This document shows positions 1 through 12,080 of a stretch of 64,000 bases of DNA, one piece after another. Origin of the DNA: Trichinella spiralis. Taxonomy: Eukaryota > Nematoda > Enoplea > Trichinellida > Trichinellidae. The notes beneath the pieces were generated by a model. The model ran no database searches, had not been told where the DNA came from, and saw only the letters and a program-made list of their open reading frames with translations. The stretch is taken from the NCBI GenBank assembly GCA_000181795.3, contig CM012954.1, forward strand, positions 6,011,473 through 6,075,472, given 5' to 3'. Position 1 is the stretch's first letter. Every line of letters begins with the position of its first letter. Both the position numbers and the translations under genes were made by a program.

Positions 1-405
1 TCCATACGAGCACTTCACTTCCACTATCCCAAGAAAAGCAAACTTTCTCACCGATCCAATCATTTGGTATTGTACAAGTTATTCGAAACCAATAAGTCGC
101 CCACGTTGGACTCATCTCAAAGCCTGTAATTGATTGCAAAATTTATCGAAATAATATTAACCATTATTTACAATGAAACACTCACCCACTTCCACATCTT
201 CCCCAAATTTTTCAATTTCTTTCATTGCTTCGTTGAACGGTGCCCTACCAAAAATTTTACATCCAAATATTTTCACTGGCTGTGTTTTTCCATAAATTTT
301 TCCATATAAATTACAGTCTGTAAAGTATAACTTTGATACAAACTTTTCCGCTCTTTCACGTGTAGTTCGTTCATTTTTAAACAGACTTGCCTCTACGTAA
401 GCCAT
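1..405 (-). CDS. MAN2C1: Alpha-mannosidase 2C1 (cytosolic, GH38), N-terminal part
   Basis: Cytosolic class II alpha-mannosidase, which trims free oligomannosides. Two exons lie in the window: 405-186 and 123-1, the second running off the left edge. The start ATG is at 405. The protein opens with RTTRERAEKFVSKLYFTDCN, nearly the same as the start of human MAN2C1 ([20 protein letters not shown]). Exon 2 adds SPTWATYWFRITCTIPNDW and CFSWDSGSEVLVW, matching the family's N-terminal beta-sandwich. The 62-base intron has a GTGAGT donor and CAG acceptor, and the phase closes on a glycine. Only about 114 residues are present; the catalytic GH38 domain must lie to the left. UBL5 ends 170 bases upstream on the same strand. 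The N-terminal match makes the identity firm. Confidence 0.93.
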
Positions 406-419
406 CAGCTACAAAAACG

Positions 420-436
420 CTGCAAAGAACAAAAAT
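420..436 (-). promoter_or_regulatory. Splice acceptor just upstream of the MAN2C1 start
   Basis: On the minus strand a pyrimidine-rich stretch ends in TTCTTTGCAG, 15 bases before the MAN2C1 ATG. It can serve as the acceptor of a 5' UTR intron or as a spliced-leader trans-splice site. The short distance to the UBL5 stop makes trans-splicing plausible, but sequence alone cannot separate the two. Confidence 0.45.
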
Positions 437-575
437 TGATTAAATTAACACTACTTTCACAACATACTCAAGTTATTCACTGTTCAAACGGATAATTCAT
501 TGCAAACAATGCAACAGTAAGTTTTATAAAAGTTCATTTTTATTCAGCAATTATAAATATAAATATTTTTTTAAT

Positions 576-999
576 TTATTGATAATACAATTCAAAGTTG
601 AAACCATCGTGAATTTCATAGTCATCCAATGTAATATGATCTTTGTAAACAGTGTACCACTTTTTCAGGATTATTTTTTCTGGTCGAGTCCCAGTCTGCG
701 CTGCAATGAGTTTCTTCAAATCGCCGATGGTGTCTGTAGTACTAAAAAATTGCAAAATAAATGATACAAAATATAGAATAAAACCACAACTACATAAAAT
801 TATAATACGGTTTATACAATTACTATTTTACTAAAACAAAATACATTCTAATCAGTTAAAATATGGTGAAAATCACAAAAAACAATATGCAAATAATTGA
901 AAAATCACTGATAAATAACGTAAAATAGTAACAGCTCAGTTACTTGCATTTAATTCGAACTTTTTTTCCTAATCGGTCATTGCAAGTGATTTCGATCAT
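576..999 (-). CDS. UBL5: Ubiquitin-like protein 5 (Hub1)
   Basis: Ubiquitin-fold protein that binds spliceosome components non-covalently and supports use of weak 5' splice sites. Exons are 999-944 and 741-576, with a 202-base intron; together they encode exactly 73 residues, the usual family length. The protein starts [18 protein letters not shown] and ends [11 protein letters not shown], so it has the C-terminal double tyrosine typical of Hub1 instead of the diglycine of conjugated ubiquitin-like proteins. The core [18 protein letters not shown] is also family-typical. Another small spliceosomal gene, TXNL4A, lies 4.5 kb away. Both ORF fragments on the opposite strand here are shadows. Identity is firm. 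Confidence 0.96.
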
Positions 1000-2139
1000 A
1001 TTTTATTACTTAAAAACAGTTTACATGCAAAGCACGGAGGTGGTAAGGCTTTGTAATACAGAATAGTCAACCATTTTCTGAAAATCAAGTTTAAATGTTT
1101 TAACCTCATTTTTATTGCTTGCTTTTCAAAAACATTTTGAAATTTAAATTTAACTTTTATTAACAAATGGTAGAAAATTTAATTATTCTGAACAGATGAA
1201 ACTATATTTTAAAGTTAAAAGATAAATAATTGATCAATGAAGTTCAAAAAATCACTGCTAGATGTTTTGATTATTAAACAGATAATAAAAATGGAAGAAA
1301 TCATTCAGCTTGAAAGCCTTTTAGTATGCAATGTGATTTTTTCTTTTATTAATAATTAGATGGCTGAAAAAGGAATGAAAATCAATCAATTAAACCCTGT
1401 CGTGAGTGGTAATGAAGAAAATATGCAACGTTCAAAATTGAAAAGTACAGTAGATTAATATAAAATAAATTAGTTTTTCTTAACCAATTTTGCAAGTTCA
1501 ACTGATTAGTTTTTGAAAAATTTAAATAAAATCTATTTATTTGTCAATTTATGATGGATTTAGTTCACATTTCGTCTATTATTTTTGCATATTATGTCAA
1601 ATTTAGTTTAAACTTATTTATAATAACGAATTGCAAGAGAATATTTGTTTCTTCTTGTTGTGGTTTTTTTCATTCAATATTTTTTCCATAGTAGTTGAAG
1701 TCTGAAAGATAGTTGCTCGAATTGTTAAATAATTGGCAAACAAGAGAAAAGTTTCAAACAAATGCTTGTAATTGAACAGTTGCTAATCAAGCAATAACAA
1801 TATCCAGTGGAGAATTGTTGGCTGAATTGATTATGAATGAATTTTCGCTTCGGCTGTATCGACTGTTAGTTATTGATTCTGTTTTGCAGAAAATGGCAAG
1901 TCCGGACTGCAAAAGCAGGCTGTTGTTATTATTGAAAAGCTTTGCATTGAATTTCACACGCAATCATTCGGCCAGTTGACCGACTGACAGTATCCGAGGA
2001 AAGCGCATAAAGCTAACCCAAGAATCAACTGCTGAGGTTGATATGTAAAGAGGAAGAAGCTGAAAAGCAAGCAGATTTGCTAACTTAGTAATTTTGAATA
2101 AAGAAGCGCTGTTCAGTACTGCTACAGATAGATCAACCG
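1000..2139. other. Intergenic region between UBL5 and SLC12A8 starts
   Basis: About 1.1 kb between two divergent gene starts, so it should hold both promoters. It is AT-rich; no exon-like segment, RNA gene or repeat was recognised. Confidence 0.5.
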
Positions 2140-5100
2140 ATGGATAAAACCTCAGCAGTGTCATTGCCATCTGTTGATAAGCAAATGCCAACAACAACAA
2201 CAAGAAATGAGCATTGTCAACCTGAACGAATAACGCATGTTGATCATCAAGAAGAACTTTTTCAAGAAAGTCACTTAAATGCCGTACGTGTTATTGTTTT
2301 TCTTTTTAATGAAATTATTTTTTTGTAAAACTTGAATTTTTTTAATACAGTGCTTACACATCCACTTGTGTACATGTTAGATGCATAGATGTAAGAATTT
2401 ACCCAATTTTAACAGAAAAATATACTGAAATCAATTAGAAAATGATTATCATAAATGACATGCTTGTTTATCAGAATTATATATCTCTGTCGAGTTGATA
2501 AGAGTTCTCAGTGGACAAAATGTTATCTTAATCATTTAGACCATTTCCCCAGTTGAAGAATTGTAATAAATAAATAAAAATTGGTATCCTAACAAAATAA
2601 TATTATAAAAAACTCGTTTTATTTGTTTTCTTTTTATAATTATTAAAAAGCTTCGATAATATCTAACCAAGAATTATTTATAAATGATACAAATAAAAAA
2701 GCATAAACGGAATAATCTAGGCAATTTCAGTGATGTGTTGTTCTGTACCTTCTCTATTGATTTACAAGCCACATGAAATGCGCAATCACATGAGCACACG
2801 TAAACTTTTCGATGACATTCAATTATTCAAAAGCAACATAATTTTATTAACTTCATTTTATTGCAACTAAAATCTAGAGCACAATTTGAAACGAAAACGT
2901 ATTTTTCATCAATTAACGGTATATACCAGTATTTTCTCGAATTAAAAGCAAAAAGTATTATTTTGATTTGAAAATGCTTTGTAAGATTTCAGATCGATGA
3001 AGATGATAGAGCAGGATGGCTGTCTCATTTGCTGTATGGAAAGCAGCATGGATTTGGAACATGGGATGGCGTATTTACTACAGTTGTCATCAATACTTTC
3101 GGAATCACAGTTTTCTTGCGCACTGGTTGGGTGGTGGTAAGTGAAAAGAAAATCAATATTTAATATAAAACTGAAATTTACATTGCTCTTATGGTTTCAT
3201 TTCTTTGAAAATTCATAAATTCTTTCCTTTTTTTAATGAAATTGCTTGATTCACATTAGAAAAAAAATAAAGAATGAAACATACACAAAATAGGTCACAT
3301 TTGAATTACTGTATGTCATTTCTTACATTTAAATTGTTATAATTATAAATTAAATCTTCAAAAAAATGATTAGGACGATGAATTATAATATTTTTTAAAA
3401 AATATCTCAATCTCTTTAAAAACAATTTTTTAGGCAAATGCAGGAATTGGAGAATCTGTATTAATCCTTCTGTTGGGTATTCTGCTGGCCATAATACCAG
3501 TTTTGTCAGCAATTGAAATTTGTGAACGATGCCAAATTCAAAGTGGTGGTGTATATTTTTTAGTTTCCCACGTTTTGGGCGCCAAAATTGGAGGCGCTGT
3601 CGGAATTATTTTCATTCTTGGTCAAGTAAATAAAAATGCTGCTGCACTTTTTGTGCATGTTATAAACAGAAAATTCTTTAGATTGTCGCAAATTCTATGG
3701 TAGCGGTTGGATTTGGTGAAAGTATGGCATCACTGATTAATGTAGAGAATATTTGGGTGTCTCGAGGATTTGCTCTCGGTTCTACAATAATTCTTTTGGG
3801 TATTTGAAATACTATTAAAAGTCAATTTTTTATAATATAATAATGTTTAATAATATAGACATTGTTTTAACAATAAGTAATTGTTGTTTTTTAATGCAAA
3901 GGAGTAAATGTTGCTGGCATCAAATGGGTTATTCGAACACAGATTGCTTTGCTGTGTATTTTAATTCTGGCTGTCTGTGATTTTTTGATCGGAGCATTAG
4001 CTACAAGAAAACCTGGTATGTATGATTTTGTACTCTTGCATCTGTAATCCTATTTGAAATATTTAGAATCTGGTGTATTGGGAATGTCAAGTCAAGTGTT
4101 TGCCAATAATTCTAAGCCAGACTATGAACCTGGAGAAAATTTCTTCACCGTCTTTGGAGTATACTTTTCTACATTCACTGGAATTTTATCTGGCGTAAAT
4201 ATGAGTGGCGACTTGAAAGATCCCGTAACTAGTATCCCTTTAGGCGAACTAGCTGGTCTTGGAGTCAGGTAGCGAAGATATTAATTTTATTATTGTTTTT
4301 TAATAATTCAAAATTTTTATCTGAAGCGTTTTGATGGCATTGGCTTTTATCTTATCACTTGGTTCTATTGGCGAACGATCTGCATTGCATTTGGACATCA
4401 ATTTTGTTCAAAAAGCTTCACTTACAGGATTTCTACTTTTGGGTGGCATATACGTTTCCAGTTTATCAGCTATAATAAGTGGTTTATATGTATCTCCGAG
4501 ATTGCTGCAATCAATAGCCGCTGAAAATGTCATAGGCTTTATGAAATTTTTAGCAAAAGGGGTAACATGAATAATTCATTCTTTATTCATTCAATCAAAT
4601 GCACGTATATATTTTTTTTTCATCTGTTTTAGCGTGGGCCTAACAAAGAGCCAATTTATGCTACTGTTCTTGTCACCATACTTACTTTAATATTTATTTT
4701 TATTGGCAGTTTTAATTTACTTGCAAAAATTGCCACTCTTCCCTACTTGATGATGTACGCTTTTATCAACTACAGCTACTTTTCACTTGCCATGACTTAC
4801 GATCTAGTCCAGCTCAGAAAAAACAAGTAAATTATCATGCTGAACAACTATATTTTGACGTATTCTCCTCATAGATCAACCGACTATGGTACAGTATACA
4901 AACTAGAAACAGATCTACCACCCGTGGATGGCGTTTTTCCAAGTGAACTAAGCATCCAACCTATCGTTAGTAAGAAAAAATCTTGGTATTCTTACATCAC
5001 CAATCGTTGGTTGGCATTGATTGGGGTAAAAAGAAATTTCATACTAATTTTGAAAATGCAGCACAACAATTTTAGGCAGCAGCCAATATAATGCTCATAT

Positions 5101-5397
5101 TTTTCATTGATTGGAAAAGCACGCTAATTCTCCTGGCAATTTTATGCATGATTTACTTTTACATCGGTCAAACCAATCCTGGAGTTTCTCAAGGTGGTGA
5201 AAATGTTTTCTATCTTAGGATAATAGTATTACATTTCACTAATTTTAGGCATTTCTCAATTCAGCGTAGTCAATTCTTTCAAATTTGTACTTGGAAAAAG
5301 CGATCCTACTGCCAAAGAACAGCCAGTCATACCGTACAATACACCAGAGATGAAAACAGAAATAACTCAAGTAACAGGAAGCGAATACAATTATTAA
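2140..5397 (+). CDS. SLC12A8: SLC12A8-type cation-chloride cotransporter family member
   Basis: Multi-pass membrane transporter of the APC fold, SLC12 family. Eleven exons (2140-2283, 2993-3136, 3434-3625, 3682-3799, 3902-4015, 4067-4268, 4327-4561, 4633-4826, 4875-5025, 5076-5193, 5249-5397) join in phase to 586 residues; human SLC12A8 has 714. The TM1 segment FGTWDGVFTTVVINTFGIT followed by VFLRTGWVV is the SLC12A8 signature and differs from the NKCC/KCC and SLC12A9 branches. Next come the QSGGVYFLVSHVLGAKIGG loop and FGVYFSTFTGILSGVNMSGD (TM6 region, shared with all SLC12 proteins). The tail after TM12 is short (ends TGSEYNY), explaining the smaller size. Mammalian SLC12A8 has been reported as an NMN transporter, which is disputed; ions or substrate here are unknown. 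It converges on TXNL4A with 79 bases between stops. Confidence 0.9.
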
Positions 5398-5476
5398 ATT
5401 TTATTATCATTAAAATTATACAACATTTTCAAATAAATCTGCTGACAAAAAACGATCCTGTTTTTCTGAAACATTC

Positions 5477-6018
5477 TTAATAACGATATTTGGTTGAATA
5501 ATCTTTTGGTGAAATGACCAAACCGCGTCCTTTACGCGCACCTCGATAAATAGTCTCAATAATATCAATGCACTCTTGTGGATCTTCCAATGCCCAGTTT
5601 ATTTTGTTATTATTACCAGTGCCTAAAACAAAGAAAATAAACTTATCGAAAAATAATTTGCAAATTTACCAAAAATAATTTACCTAAATCTATCATGATA
5701 TGTTTGTTTCTGAAAAAAAACATTGTTGTACAGGGATCATATAATTCGTACATTTTGTTGAAATCTGGTACTTGACTGATGTCAACTAAGTAAATAACTG
5801 CAAAATTTTTCACTTTTTCTGCAATTTTAAATAATACCTGAAAATAAACTTACTGAAGTTGATAAGAATTTCAAAAATTCTCACTTTACCTCATCCATTT
5901 TCATGCAAGTTGGATCCCAGTCATGACCAAATCGAATCACAACCACACGATCTTCTTCAGAAAGAATAGCCTGATCCACTTGCCAGCCATTGTGCAAATG
6001 CGGAAGCATGTAAGACAT
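5477..6018 (-). CDS. TXNL4A: Thioredoxin-like U5 snRNP protein (Dim1, U5-15kD)
   Basis: Component of the U5 snRNP and tri-snRNP with a thioredoxin fold; needed for pre-mRNA splicing. Exons 6018-5890, 5837-5684 and 5622-5477 give exactly 142 residues, the length of the human protein. It starts MSYMLPHLHNGWQVDQAI and ends ARKGRGLVISPKDYSTKYRY; both ends are almost invariant in eukaryotes. HDWDPTCMKMDE occupies the place of the thioredoxin active site but lacks the CxxC pair, as is normal for Dim1. It shares a tight convergent boundary with SLC12A8. Confidence 0.97.
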
Positions 6019-8051
6019 CGTGAATCGAGTATCTACCATAAACAAATGACATTAAATTAGGAATGACAATTTTACACACTGCCTATTTACTCTGTTTCTA
6101 TAAATATGTGATGAAATGTACAAAAATGGCATAACATAAAAAAGACAAATCATATCATACTTTGATAAACAACACTGCCTGCATATGAATTTTAATACAG
6201 ATAATAACACTCATGTTTATTTGGTGTCTCAATTTCCCTATTTAAATAATTTTTAAAATTACCTTTTAAAATATAAAAAAATACACCGATATGTAATTAA
6301 TCGTTATTTTGTTTTATCAAGGTTCTGCTTCAAAGCAATCATTCATTCTTTCTCATAATAACATGGCTTCCTTTTGCAAGTGAAGTACGTGTAGAATTCA
6401 AAAGAAAACAGTAATATTTAGGATAAAGTTGCACTGCTTTACTCAGCATATGCGACATCAAGAAATGTTGACAGTTAATGTAAAATATGTACAAGTTATT
6501 GAAGCTCGTTCAAACTGAATACAGATAGAAAAGTTATACTATATAGTAAATGTTTTAAGTAAATTTAAAAATTGTAACATTACCTTTTCAATTAAATTAA
6601 AAACCAAATAAACTTTCAGCAACAATAACAGCAGTGCTCACAGGCCACAGTATGGGAAATTAAATGAAGGTATAATTCTAATAACGATTGTCAACATAAA
6701 ATTGACATTCGTTCTTAATTCATTATTTAAAAATTAATTTTTAAAAACTCAGTTTGCTTTAAAAGGTGACAATTAACGGAATGCAAGGTCATTTAAGTAA
6801 CCGTTTTGATTTTCGAGTATACATAGAAAAGAACGCTATATAATAGCTTTTGTAATATACATTTTCTCTCTCTCTGCTATCTGCGTTCAGAGTTGCTTTA
6901 GTAATTTTACTTAGTGCTGCGTATCTTTTACTCAAAAAATTCAGAATATGTCACTGTCATTTAACTTCGATTAATAAATTAGTAACAGATTCATTTATAG
7001 CTGTACAATGTTACTGATGCGATATGGAAAGATTAGATTTCACGCAAAATAAAAATAAAAACATGACGAAATTACAAAATAGTATGCTTCCAGACAGATC
7101 TCTTACAGAATGGTGTGCTCAAACCAAAGATAATTCTATGAAATCAATGTGATCAATGTTATTGATATTTTTGTAACATAAATTACCACATTTCAAACTT
7201 ATTTATTAATCATCATTTATTAAAATATTATTATAATTAAGTAGTATGATTTTCCCATAGTACAATGCCAAAATTGTAATTTTTCATATTATAAATCAAC
7301 GTTTAAAACACGATTGAAAAATTTGCTCAATTGTATGCATTTTTGAAATAATTCAATTCAATTTTATTTTATACATTCATATATTCTTTTCGCTAGAATA
7401 AAATATTTAATTTAGCAGTATCAAAAACTCCATTGCATAACACACTTTTATTATGCTTGAAAATCGTTAATTATCCAATATTATGTTGGTTAACTGTAGA
7501 TCGTTAATTTATGTTTGTTTTGCAAATATTATATTCCCTAATACTTTTTCATTTTATTTATTAAAAAATATTTTTCTTTTATTTAATATTTTCATGCTAC
7601 TTCTAAAATATTTTCAAACAAAATTCATATTTATTTAATTAGGTCACTGGCATTATTATTATTAAAAAAATAATTTTATACCATAATTTTATTATAAATA
7701 AATTTATAATGAATATTTATATGTATTTAATGAATTACATTAATTTAAAATAAATAAATGGTTTCCATCTATTATTCTAAGAATATACAGTTGTCCTAGA
7801 TTATTTGTTGTTTTTTAAGCAGTTGCTACCTAAAAAATTATTTATTATCATTTAAATAATGGATTTTATTAAGATGTATTTTAAAAGTTACTTTTAAGTA
7901 ATTTTCTTTATAATATTTTATGTTCCATTTGTTTGAATTAAACGATTAGCAAGTATTTCTTGTTAGGGGATTACTGTATGTGCATAATTTGTTCACTTTG
8001 TTCAGTCAGGTGCTCAGTGGTCGTTGTGTGTGTGCGTGTTATTTGTTTATT
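6019..8051. other. Intergenic region between divergent TXNL4A and Myt1 starts
   Basis: Two kb, very AT-rich (especially 7200-7950). Must contain both promoters. A short CT run at 6864-6875 is the only simple repeat noted; no coding exon or RNA gene was recognised. Confidence 0.5.
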
Positions 8052-10660
8052 ATGTTCCCTCAGAAAATGAATGGAAACGGGCCGACAGCTAGCACCCCTA
8101 TGCCTTATGATTATGTGGGAGAGGGTGGCAGTTCAAGTTTCTCGACGAAAAGAGTATGTATTTTATTATTTATTTTGTTGGACTTTCTTTTATCACTTTA
8201 TCTATTCTATTTGTGTTTGTATTTGCAGATTTCTGAGAATTGATTTGTTATTTTTTTTTCTCGTGTTGTATCGCAAAGTGTTTTGATTGATTGGATAATT
8301 CTTTGTGACTATAGTTTCTGAAAATACTTAATGCCTTCAAAATTGTAATTTTTTAGGATCGCACTGTACCTCAGGCTAAGAGGTCTCGACATTGGAAACC
8401 GCCGGCTTTGTGTCGATCTTTCTGTTTAAGATATCCGAAAAGAGAATTGTCATTAGTAACGTTTAAAAACGATAGGAAGCAAAGTACGAAAATTGGTGAT
8501 TGTCTTTCAGTTTGATTTAACTGATTTTTTATAGAATTTCCTCCGCCCAGTTACAAATCTAGCAATGATGGCGAGTATTTACTTCAATGTTTTACTGATA
8601 TCAAAAGAATTGGTCAGGGCTCATTTGGCGAGGTTATTCAGTGTTATTTATTTTTCTTTAAAAAATTTATCCTTTGATTTTTAGGTGTTTTCGGTAACTA
8701 GTTTGGATGATGGCGAACAGTATGCTGTGAAGCGATCAATAGAAGGATTTCGAAACAGTTTAGATCGTCGTATAAAGTTGGACGAAGTTGAGAAACACGA
8801 AGGGCTACCGCCTCATCCAAATTTTGTGCAGTTTGTCAGAGGTTGGGAGGAATGCGGTTCATTATATATTCAGACAGAATTGTGTGATGAAACTTTGAGT
8901 GATTATGCCAACAAAATTCACGATGTACCAGAACTGACAGTTTGGTATTTCCTAATAGATTTATTAATTGTAAGAAAAAAGCTTTTAATTTAATTATCAG
9001 CAGTTATATCTGTTTCATTTAGGCTTTGAAACATTTGCATGATAATCGGTTTGTACATCTTGACTTAAAACCAGAGAACATTTTTCTAACAAAGGATGAA
9101 ATTTGTAAGGTTGGAGATTTTGGCTTACTATTCAACCAGAAGACTGTAAGATTTATTGTTTCTTTGTGTTTTTGTTTAACTTAAATATTAATTTTTAGAT
9201 GAATCCGCAAAATGCGATGGAAGGCGATTCGAAATATTTAGCCGTGGAAGCACTTCAGGGCATTATTGGACCTTTCAACGACATTTTTAGTTTGGGCATT
9301 ACTATTTTAGAGCTGGCGTCAGATTTAGATGTTCCAAAAAATGGAGATGTGTGGCACTATTTGCGTACTGGTCAGCTTCCTGAAGGACTTTTGAGACGTA
9401 CGCTTTATTCTACAAATACTGAATCTGTTGTTGATATTTTGAAAATTATTTTTTGTATTTTTTTAAATTCAAGGTGTGTCACCAGAACTGCGTGAAGTGA
9501 TTCGTTCAATGATGCATCCAGAACATGATAAACGACCTACTGCTGCAGAATTACTGGAAATTCCAGCTGTCAAAGCTCTGATGCCATGGCGCATAGCGTA
9601 CCGAGATGCCGTTCGAGAAGTAAGTAGTGAAATTTACTTCTTATAATTTGCAGTTTAAATTTTTTAATTTTAGAATCAGTTTTTATCTAAAGTTGTGATT
9701 CGTTGGTGCCAAATTTTGTTATGCACATTTTGGAGTGTTGTGATAAGTCCAGAAACAGTGAAAATTGTTTACAAAAGCAGAGGCCTTTCTTCTATATTGC
9801 CAAATCAGAGAAGAATAAGCAGGAATGTTAGAAATGAAGCAGAAAGTAAATACAGCGTGACGCTGAGTGTACATACACATTTTTGAGTATTTTATTAGAA
9901 TGTTGTTTAATTATTTTTCAGATGATAATTCACCGTCGGTGGAAATGTTAGACATCAGTTCTATAGAAGGCGATGCGGCTGTGCAGCCAATCCAACGTGA
10001 TAGTTTTTTCAATGGATCTGTTGATGCTAGCTTTTTGGCTAAGTAAACTTTTGTTTTTTATTTTTTGAATAAACTTTTCAGCTTTTGGTATAATTTAAGG
10101 GCGTCAGGTACGCAGTGGAATTCTACACCTCATGATCAAAATATGTATCATACTCCACGCAGAGAATGTAGGTCACCAATATTTGATGTTTTCAACAGTA
10201 GGTCTTCACGAGGTCAACAAAACGAACGTTCTTCAGCCGTAAAGAATTTTGTTCCCCGCCGTCTTAATGATGTAATATATAGAATAATACATAAAACTTT
10301 TTTATATTTGAAATAAATAAATAAATTTATTTATTTATTTAGATTCTTTCCAATATGAACGCTGATTCTTCTGGCAGTGACTTTGTTGGTGCTGGACCTC
10401 TATTCTTAGGTCCTGATTTATTAAATAAAGATCACCAATCAAGCGGCGATCCATCAAATAAGGATCACCAGATGGACATTGATTCTTCTCACAGCGATCA
10501 TGAAATGAGCGTTGATATATTACCTAACGATCCTCATGTAAAGGGGGATGCCGAAGCCAAAGATCGTGATGCCAAAATTGATTCTCCAGCCATGAATCGT
10601 CCTACGAGGGGTAATTCTGATAATGATCTCAATGATAACTCATGGATGGACGTGGACTGA
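8052..10660 (+). CDS. PKMYT1: Myt1-type membrane-associated Cdc2-inhibitory kinase
   Basis: Kinase of the Wee1/Myt1 family that phosphorylates the ATP loop of CDK1 and blocks entry into M phase. Eleven exons join in phase to 626 residues. The glycine loop is [10 protein letters not shown], the ATP lysine is in YAVKRS, the catalytic loop is [12 protein letters not shown] (HxD with the Wee1/Myt1 HLDLKPxN form), then [23 protein letters not shown] and [17 protein letters not shown] are typical of Myt1. After the kinase domain comes [15 protein letters not shown], a hydrophobic stretch placed like the ER/Golgi anchor of Myt1, which Wee1 lacks. The tail is acidic, rich in Asp, Ser and His. An earlier in-frame ATG at 7980 is less likely; it would add a cysteine- and aromatic-rich leader unlike the family. 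C. elegans wee-1.3 is the nearest named relative I know. Confidence 0.93.
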
Positions 10661-10948
10661 CTTCTGTAGAAATGTTGTACTCCTTATGCGCGTATATTTT
10701 ATAGGGTCTTCGTTTTTTAACTGTTATACATGTGTCATTTAGTAGAAAATATTATTTTTATGTGTTAATCTCTCCACCCCCCTTACACTGAATGAATCTT
10801 TTACTGTTTTTTAATGCGCTGCGTTGTTTTACTACAGTAAATAAAATTATACACGCTTACATCTTATGTATGCACATGTAAGTGAGATCTTTTAACGTAT
10901 TAGTGCAATATATAAAAATAATAGCATTCTGTCTTGGTGAACTGATGA

Positions 10949-12080
10949 TCAATCATGTATCATCAACTGATCTGACTTCACATCACTCAGATAATTTTCC
11001 AAGTAAAATATGAAATTCTTTAAGCCAAAAATGTAATTTTCATCATGCTTGTCAGTATCGTCGTAAACATGAGTGAAGTCGATCATGTGCACGGATGGTT
11101 TTTTAGCAGTAATACTTGTAGATGATGCTTCGCCTTCGTAAGCCAACAAAATCGAACTTGAATAAAATGCGAACAATCGTTGACGCTGGAACCATTTTTC
11201 AATTGCCTTCACCTCCATTAAAATGCCTTCCACTCTTTTCACGGTCGTCGCATGGATGTTGTCAGTGTGAAAGAACGTTGAAAAAACTATAATAAAATAT
11301 TGCAAATACAACTTGTACAAATAGTAGTCCGAGGATACCGTCATTAAAATGTTCTGGATATAACGTTTTTCCCCATTCCTTGTCTTTCGTTATTCTTTCA
11401 TTGTTGAGCTCACGGTAAACCTGTAAAATTAAAACAGTTTCCATTTTAAATATGCAAATTTAATGAATAATAAAAAAGAACTGACCGACATTCCGAGAAA
11501 GCGAAATCCAATTTTATGGATTATCGGATACTTTTTCAATTCATACTGCACCCGTTGAAGTGTTGCAGCCGGTTCCCAGGTCTGGCGCCCAATTTTCACA
11601 TCCATAACACACGGCTGTCGGTAAAATTTCAACAAATTATCAAGCACCAAAAACGAGTGCACTGAAAAAGCAAAACGGTCACTAGACACACAAATCATTC
11701 ATTCTTCAACATCCCCACTGACATTTCTCTTTAATGGGCAACGTTTCAATACCGTAAAATTTCGGAACAAATTTTCGAAGTTCCAAAATCAGTTGCCTCC
11801 TTTCACCTGCATGATCTTCGTTCCAAATATTTTCATAAAACCCTTTCTCCACTTCTCCTCGCGGTTTCGGCTGCAACGGTTTCAACACTTTTTCCTCATC
11901 TTCGTAAACCAAAACACCTCAAATATATATATATGCTAATTAAAAATTAAAAAAACAAGCATGTGTTGTTTCCTATTCCTTTTCCTCACCTATGCATTCA
12001 GGTTTCGTCGATGGATGATGACCAGCAATTTGATATTTAAAAGGATAGATTCTATCCGGCAAAGCACTGTCTTCATTCAT
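10949..12080 (-). CDS. IPMK: Inositol polyphosphate multikinase
   Basis: Phosphorylates inositol tris- and tetrakisphosphates in the nucleus and cytosol, feeding IP5/IP6 synthesis. Exons 12080-11990, 11917-11723, 11661-11486, 11420-11339 and 11286-10949 join in phase to 293 residues. Visible motifs: YQIAGHHP near the start, VLKPLQPKPRGEVEKGFYENI, the IPK signature PCVMDVKIGRQTW (PxxxDxKxG), FYSSSILLAYEGE (the SSLL-like motif) and HMIDFTHVY (the metal-binding IDF motif). All catalytic signatures are present. The pattern and compact size favour IPMK over IP6K or IP3K. An acceptor (TTGACAG) lies just before the start ATG, so a non-coding upstream exon is likely. Confidence 0.92.

Noticed and set aside
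7980-8051. Upstream extension of the Myt1 N-terminus from an earlier in-frame ATG
   Set aside because: It adds a cysteine- and aromatic-rich leader unlike family members, and the ATG at 8052 gives an ordinary polar N-terminus. It cannot be fully excluded.
6019-8051. Possible non-coding RNA gene in the TXNL4A-Myt1 gap
   Set aside because: No cloverleaf, box motifs or other structured element could be identified by reading; only AT-rich sequence.
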